Shown piece by piece: positions 59,201 through 64,000 of a stretch of DNA of 64,000 bases (position 1 is its first letter; every line of letters begins with the position of its first letter). The notes under the pieces are model-generated. The model saw only the letters and a list, made by a program, of their open reading frames with translations. It had not been told where the DNA came from and made no database searches. Both the position numbers and the translations under genes were made by a program. The stretch covers positions 51,945 to 115,944 of the forward strand of contig QLIY01000019.1 of the NCBI GenBank assembly GCA_003260075.1. The letters run 5' to 3'. The DNA is from Phallusia mammillata (taxonomy: Eukaryota; Chordata; Ascidiacea; Phlebobranchia; Ascidiidae).

Positions 59201-61456
59201 TTTATATTTGTCGTCAGTTTGTGCAACATAAGTTTAAATCAAAGTTAAAGTGAGGATCCACCGTCTGCTAAACAATAGGCTTTATTGCATGAAAACCAAC
59301 AAAAATGCAATGGTTCGCGCACAATTGTAATGCTTTTCTCTTGTCTGTGATGTCAGATTTGGATCATTGTTATGCGCAATTTTGCACATAACTAGCTAAA
59401 ATCCTGCAATGAATTTTCGTTTTTATGAAATACACATTCAGGCTTGCGGACCGCGAGCCCTCGAAAGTCGAAATAATGGACCGTTTAGAAAAAATAACGA
59501 AAATGTTTGAGAAAAACTGGGTTAAGGGGGGGGGGCAATGTTGTCAGGGATTGTGTATCATAAAATATGGCAACCCTACTATAGTTGAAAAAACAATAAA
59601 AACATCAAAAAGTGGCTTGTCCTTTGAAATTACAATAAGGTCAACACAGTTCATATGAAAGTGACTTAAGACCATGTTAAGTACAAAAATTGCATGAAAT
59701 GATTACCACTCCAGAACGGCATCTGTCAGTTCATTGCAATAGTAAAGTGAAGAGCAATAATCGTCGAAACCTTGACGTTTGAAGCTGCGGCAGGGCTCGA
59801 AAAGAAAATGCCACTTGTGATTTCCAATCGCTCGCTGATGCAACACTTACGACCGAAGCAATCAGGGCGCGCGCCCGGAATGTACAAGGCAAAACAGACG
59901 TGAAGTGGCACTCAAGAGGGCTGAGCGACCAAACTCAATTTATAGGTTATTCGACAAGCCCCTAACCAGGGACCACAAGTCAAATAGAAGTGTATAATCC
60001 CGATTTGTCCATTCCCATTACGTGGAATATTGTGGGGCGCGATTGTTGCGACGATGCAATTTGGCAAATAACAGTAATGACCATTCAAGCAGCGGGATTA
60101 ATTCCGGCATGTATTGTAATCCGAGGCTTGGGGGGGGGGATGAGAAGCGTTACAACATTGCTGCGTAAAAAAAAATTACGACTAAGAAAATGTTTCCAAG
60201 AACACAAGAATTAGAAAGTTTTAAAGTTAAAATGCAAAACATATACCCTTACTTGTAAACGAGCAAAATATGGTAGCGTCTCAAATTTTAAATTTAAGGA
60301 ATTACAAAGGATAAAAGTACATTGCATTGAAGTTTTTACCTGAAGACTAAACGGTGGTTGAATAAATTTTAGGATTGTCTTAGGGGGGGGGGAGGCGCGA
60401 TTGTTGCGGGCGATGCAATTTGGCAAATAACAGTAATGATCATTCAAGCAGCGGGATTAATTCCGGCATGTATTGTAATCCGAGGCTTTTTGAGGGCCAA
60501 GTCGATATAATTATTGCTGATAGCTATCAATATTATATCGATGTAATGGGCCAAAGCGTATTATGATACGATTTCATGGTTAGAAAATGAGCAGGGTTAC
60601 TCCATTGCTCCGTATAAAAAAGTGAATTATAACAAAATGTTTCCAAGAACACAAGACTTAAAGTTTTATGGTAAAATGCAAAAAATACCCTTCCTTGTAC
60701 ACGAGCAAAATATGGTAGCGTCTCAGTTTTTAATTTAAGGAATTACATAGTAGATTTGTTATAAAATTTAAAAGTGCATTGCACAAGTGTTTACCTGAAG
60801 ACTAAACGGTGGTTGAATAAATTTTAGGATTGTCTTAAAAGCTTCTTCAACGAAGATTCGCTTCTCGCGCAATCCCTGCCGACCAGCGTGAACAAGAGAG
60901 AAGTTGCTTTCACGCCAAAGTTTAGAAAAATCTTCATACCTGAAATCAGCATTGTATGTTAAATACAATATTCGAACTAAGCAAAAACTAGGTGTCGTTT
61001 TATTGAGTTGGGTCTTAATCTCAATAGCGTTCCATAGATGATCACATGGCGATAGATGATCACATGAAAAATTCCCCGAATGTGATCAAATAACAGACCA
61101 AAGTGTTCACATAAAGGCGACAGATGACACTATACGACCTATAACATGACATACTTATGAACATTAGCGGGATTTTCCAATAGTTGAAGTTTTAACGTAA
61201 GACTGGCTTTTTGAGGGCCGGAAAGCAAAGTGCCAGGCCTGGACATGCTATTGCTGGAGAACATGGCGTGCATGATCAACATACGATGCACACAGTAGGG
61301 GTTGATTGACATGTGCACAATCATAAAGGAGATTGGCGCTAACCTGATGCTGTTAGTGTCCACAAACTTCTGCAAAAGTGCCTCAACGTCGGATTGCAGA
61401 CCAGCAACTGGGTACAGGACCTTCTTGGTACCGACAACTACTGATTTCCGTTTCAT
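46637..61456 (-). CDS. SNAPC1: SNAPC1 (SNAP43) snRNA-activating complex subunit, 6 exons placed, 3' end open
   Basis: Subunit of SNAPc, which binds the proximal sequence element of snRNA genes for RNA polymerase II and III. Exons on the minus strand: 61456-61344, 60939-60795, 58131-57912, 48337-48170, 46991-46853, 46750-46637; phases agree, 299 aa so far (human 368). Matches to the family: GLQSDVEALLQKFVDTNSIR, YEDFSKLWRESNFS, FIQPPFSLQ, VRVGALYTLYGIYHSQ, HLDVDYIIRKMKHDGVFEF, then a LSAVHDKYHQLKCKLNQL helix and SLDLIQNDVVETI, and a basic tail (RARRSAS, RKRASRIREIKNR). The last codons after 46637 could not be placed. Alternatively exon 5 could run to a stop at 46837. Intron 3 is 9.6 kb. The fragment 60340-60381 copies the donor end of exon 2. 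Confidence 0.88.
48860..49120. repeat. About 125-bp direct duplicate joined by a G run
   Basis: 48860-48984 recurs at about 48996-49120 with a small indel (TGTTTTTCTTATG versus TGTTCTTATG). In SNAPC1 intron 3. Confidence 0.75.
49121..57911. other. Large CpG-rich part of SNAPC1 intron 3
   Basis: Most of a 9.6 kb intron. Up to about 55 kb it is visibly richer in G+C and CpG than the other introns, with few recognisable transposon ends. Open frames of up to 163 codons (49997-50488, minus) show no family, and several frames are open at once, as expected from stop-poor GC-rich DNA. G runs at 52251 and 53208-53255. No nested gene can be supported. Confidence 0.4.
58346..58603. repeat. Empty-site allele of the region around hAT element A
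   Basis: Runs from CCACCTTCGG... through CGGCCTATA directly into CCAAACTGTGGCTTGTCC, matching the left flank (58219-58293) and right flank (59611-59781) of element A without the element. Bounded on both sides by G runs. Confidence 0.75.
58903..59519. mobile_element. hAT element B, nested in A
   Basis: Starts CAGCGGTTCTCAAACTGG and ends TGTTTGAGAAAAACTG; flanks GGTTAACG (58895-58902) and GGTTAAGG (59520-59527) match at 7 of 8 bases. It contains element C. Confidence 0.7.
58940..59153. mobile_element. hAT element C, nested in B
   Basis: 214 bp, termini CAGTGGTCGGCAACC and GGTTGCCGACCCCTG, exact target duplication CTTTAGGG (58932-58939, 59154-59161). Same family as the element at 21879. Confidence 0.93.
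60030..60840. repeat. Interleaved duplicate including part of SNAPC1 exon 2
   Basis: 60030-60129 recurs at 60393-60489, and 60170-60381 recurs at about 60620-60836, with G runs at 60130 and 60382. The first copy contains the donor end of SNAPC1 exon 2 (60340-60381) before being cut by G. Two alleles are interleaved. Confidence 0.75.
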
Positions 61457-62033
61457 TGTGGTGTGATGCGCGCGGATCGACAGTTTTTTTTACCTATTGT
61501 AACTACTAAGAGACAAAGGACCTGTCGACACAATGTAACATGTTACGAGCATAATTTCGCTGAAAGCAGACGCGAAAAGGGAAGAGTCACAAACATATGG
61601 AAACAGTAAGCTATCAAATAGTAAAAAAATATACGCAGGTATATATGTAAACAAATGTAAAGCCACAAAACTGAACTTTACTTATGTAGACAAAAACAGT
61701 TCTGTTATTCAGACAAATGTAAAGCCACATCATTATTGAAGCTTAAAATGTGGTATTGCGTATGCAAGCATATGACATACATACAACACATACAGCGCAA
61801 AAACAAACTAAAAAATATTGGTGGATTTTGCGGAATATAAATATTGACAGATACACCAATCACGAGACATGTGCAAAAAAGTTTTGTTGCTTCCCGTTAG
61901 TATCTTGGCATGTTACTCGAGCGCCATCTGAAGATAACATGGTCATCGGCTCAGAAGCAACACCAAGTGGCCCAAAAGGCACAACAACAATATCCGCTAG
62001 GTGGACAAACCAAAAGATAATTTCACTAAATTA
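61457..62033. other. SNAPC1 upstream region
   Basis: 577 bp between the SNAPC1 start codon and the stop codon of the next minus-strand gene. It must hold the SNAPC1 promoter and the 3' UTR of that gene. AT-rich; a roughly 15-bp sequence (AAATGTAAAGCCACA) occurs twice. Confidence 0.4.
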
Positions 62034-62090
62034 TCAAATCATCCATGAATTGTCAGTGTCTTCTTCAGCAGCATCTAGATCCATATCCAC
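62034..62090 (-). CDS. Last coding exon of an unidentified gene
   Basis: After a pyrimidine-rich acceptor (CTTTTTGTAG) the minus strand reads VDMDLDAAEEDTDNSWMI and stops: a short acidic C-terminus. The gene would extend beyond the window. Frame and phase are inferred only from the acidic composition. Confidence 0.4.
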   Translation of the reverse strand: MDMDLDAAEEDTDNSWMI

Positions 62091-63017
62091 CTACAAAAAG
62101 TGTCATTCTTCAAAATATAAATGTAGCCATTGGTATACAATTCTCAATCAGACAATAAGTTTGCATGATCTTAATATAGTTGGTGTTATACTGTCACACT
62201 GATCCAATTTCAATTTGGATTCACAAAAATCACATTAATAGCCAAAACCAGGGTTGATCAGTTGGGTTAGTAGTACGCGTACCACAGTTTGAGAACCACT
62301 GGATAGGCCAAATACCTTCATTGAATCCCAAACTGCACAAAATTTATCGAACCTCAGATATTATTTCAGAACTTAACACACTAAAAGAGTTTTATTGGTG
62401 GTAGAGAAACTTGCTGTAGGTTGAAACACAGCAACCTTAACAGTATTATAACCTGCATGTCCCAAATTCATTCAACTAAGACAAAATTTTGTGTCAGAAT
62501 TGAAATCTATTTATGGAAACTGGCTGTGGCACTGGTTGGAGTATTGGGTCAACAATAGGCCTTTCGGGTCATCACACTGTAAATATCCCACTAATTACTT
62601 AAATGTAATGTGCAAAACTACATCCAACTAGAAGGGTGGCTTAGCACATATTGCCCTTGCACATACACTATAGCATATTTTGAAACATTAATATATTTCC
62701 TACACTAATTTATATTGGGTCCCATATTAGCCATCGTCTTTTATAACCTTGGTTGTTTCTGCAAGCAAAAACTCATGGGTCCCCACACATGCAAAGTTGT
62801 AGATAATGCATTTCAATAGATAACAATGAGTAAGTAGGATAACTAATTGAGGTTCAACACACACAAACTTAAACGAAGGAAACCACAATGACTCAATCAA
62901 TAGTACTGCAAAATTTCAGTCCAATCTGCCAACGTTTAAAATTTCAACCACTAGAGGTATTTTGAGCAACAACTATTAATGTTTCTGACGTCAAAGGGCT
63001 GTTAACAACCCCCGAAC

Positions 63018-63765
63018 TAGGGTTGAATTATCCGGATATCGGATAACCGGTTAAACGATTAACCGGAGGGTTTTTTACTATCCGATATCCGGATATTTTT
63101 GTGTCGGTTAACCGGATAACAAAACAATAGTGGCGCGTAAGCGTTTTATGCATTTTAACGTAATTTCAGAAAACACGCAGTTAATGTGCAATGATAGATG
63201 CAACAAACGACTTTATGTTTTTTCCTAATTAATACGAATGTTCGCTTTGTTGTACATATTCCCTACTGATGTTAAAATCACGAGAAAAATGAAGTCACGA
63301 AAGTGCATCCATTGTAAGGTGATTCCTTTGAAAGAATAAATTTTGAGATTCGAAAAAGAAATGTTCGTTTGATAACAATTGTTAGAGCCTATTTTCGTTC
63401 AGAAAATTGACTGTTGGGCAATATGTGAAACAACTAATGAATCGTGTTTTTTAGAACTACACTGCTTAAGCAGTAAATGCGTAAATTTGATATATGTTGG
63501 ACAATTACAAACACTAAAACGAAATCTGTGCCACAATTGGATGATTTGTAATAGAAATTATTTTATCCGGTTAACCGGATAGCGAAATTTAAAATATCCG
63601 TATATATCCCCCCCCCCCCTAAGCAGTAAATGCGTAAATTTGATATATGTTGGACAATTACAAACACAAAAACAAAATCTGTGCCACAATTGGATGATTT
63701 ATAATAGAAATTATTTTATCCGGTTATCCGGATAGTGAAAATAATTGATATCCGAACCAACCCTA
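63018..63765. mobile_element. hAT-like element with ATCCGG-rich ends
   Basis: Termini TAGGGTTG and CAACCCTA, target duplication CCCCGAAC (63010-63017, 63766-63773). Both ends carry multiple GGATAACCGG/CCGGTTAACC palindromes. The 748-bp length is inflated by an internal duplicate. Confidence 0.85.
63467..63740. repeat. Direct duplicate joined by a C run, inside the hAT element
   Basis: 63467-63607 recurs at about 63619-63740 with several substitutions, separated by C at 63609-63618. It is the only such join in the window where the homopolymer reads as C on the given strand. Confidence 0.7.
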
Positions 63766-63937
63766 CCCCGAACTGCAATGACGCAATAACAATAATTGGC
63801 ATACTTTACAAGCTATCCAAATTTTAGCCAATTCTGACATTGTTTATAAACTCACCCCTTTTAGGGGGCTAGTGGGGTAAATACTAGGGTTATCCGGACA
63901 AACAAAGTGGGATGCACATCTACATAACTATATCTAC

Positions 63938-64000
63938 CATCTGTATAAGTTTCAGCCACATCCATCAAGCATTTGATGGCAAAACGAGTCAGACAAACTT
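63938..64000 (-). CDS. Possible internal exon running off the window
   Basis: The minus strand reads LTRFAIKCLMDVAETYTD up to a GTAGAT donor. It is open to the window edge and looks protein-like, and could belong to the gene that ends at 62034. No family recognised. Confidence 0.25.

Larger units (their letters stand above)
58296..59578. mobile_element. hAT element A (outermost), assembled with a foreign allele copy inside
   Basis: Termini TAGGGTTGCCATA and TATGGCAACCCTA; target duplication CTATAGTT (58288-58295, 59579-59586). It holds two further nested elements and three poly-G joins. The stretch 58346-58603 is not part of the element: it is the flanking DNA of the other haplotype, which lacks the insertion. 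In SNAPC1 intron 2. Confidence 0.8.

Noticed and set aside
62259-62301. Complete hAT element ending GTTTGAGAACCACTG
   Set aside because: Only the right terminus is clear; no left end with matching 8-bp flank could be set.

Overview
This is eukaryotic DNA. The genes are split into many short exons with GT/AG introns, AT-rich introns, AATAAA signals and many small DNA transposons. FBXW7, MESD, FHIP1, SNAPC1 and a FoxH-class forkhead gene all lie within 64 kb. FoxH is a chordate-type Nodal/Smad forkhead class, so with the compact layout and very high heterozygosity an invertebrate chordate is likely, most probably an ascidian tunicate. The species cannot be fixed from sequence alone.

Layout. 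1-2.7 kb: MESD (minus strand), the ER chaperone for LRP receptors. 3.8-14.9 kb: FBXW7/archipelago (plus strand), head-to-head with MESD, the substrate receptor of an SCF ubiquitin ligase. 18.0-31.7 kb: FHIP1/FAM160A (minus strand, 24 exons), a Hook/FTS-interacting dynein-adaptor subunit, tail-to-tail with FBXW7. 35.0-38.9 kb: an unrecognised nuclear-looking protein gene (minus strand, 5' end not found). 43.2-46.3 kb: FoxH (minus strand, 3 exons). 46.6-61.5 kb: SNAPC1 (minus strand), a snRNA promoter-factor subunit, with one 9.6 kb intron. 62.0 kb to the window edge: the last exon or exons of another minus-strand gene. I reconstructed reading frames by joining splice sites by eye; every intron phase matches in MESD, FBXW7, FHIP1 and FoxH, and in SNAPC1 exons 1-6.

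The genes do not form one pathway. FoxH (Nodal response) and MESD plus FBXW7 (Wnt receptor maturation; Notch, Myc and cyclin E turnover) are developmental regulators. FHIP1 and SNAPC1 are cell-biological housekeeping genes.

Two further layers matter to a reader. (1) About thirty runs of 9-84 G occur on the given strand, with only one run of C. Most sit exactly where a flanking segment is repeated with allele-like differences, which is best explained by unmerged haplotype copies joined through poly-G during assembly. They create false extra exons in FHIP1 and SNAPC1. (2) At least nine short non-autonomous hAT elements with terminal inverted repeats and 8-bp target duplications are visible. One set is nested three deep, and one insertion has an empty-site allele inside the same window.
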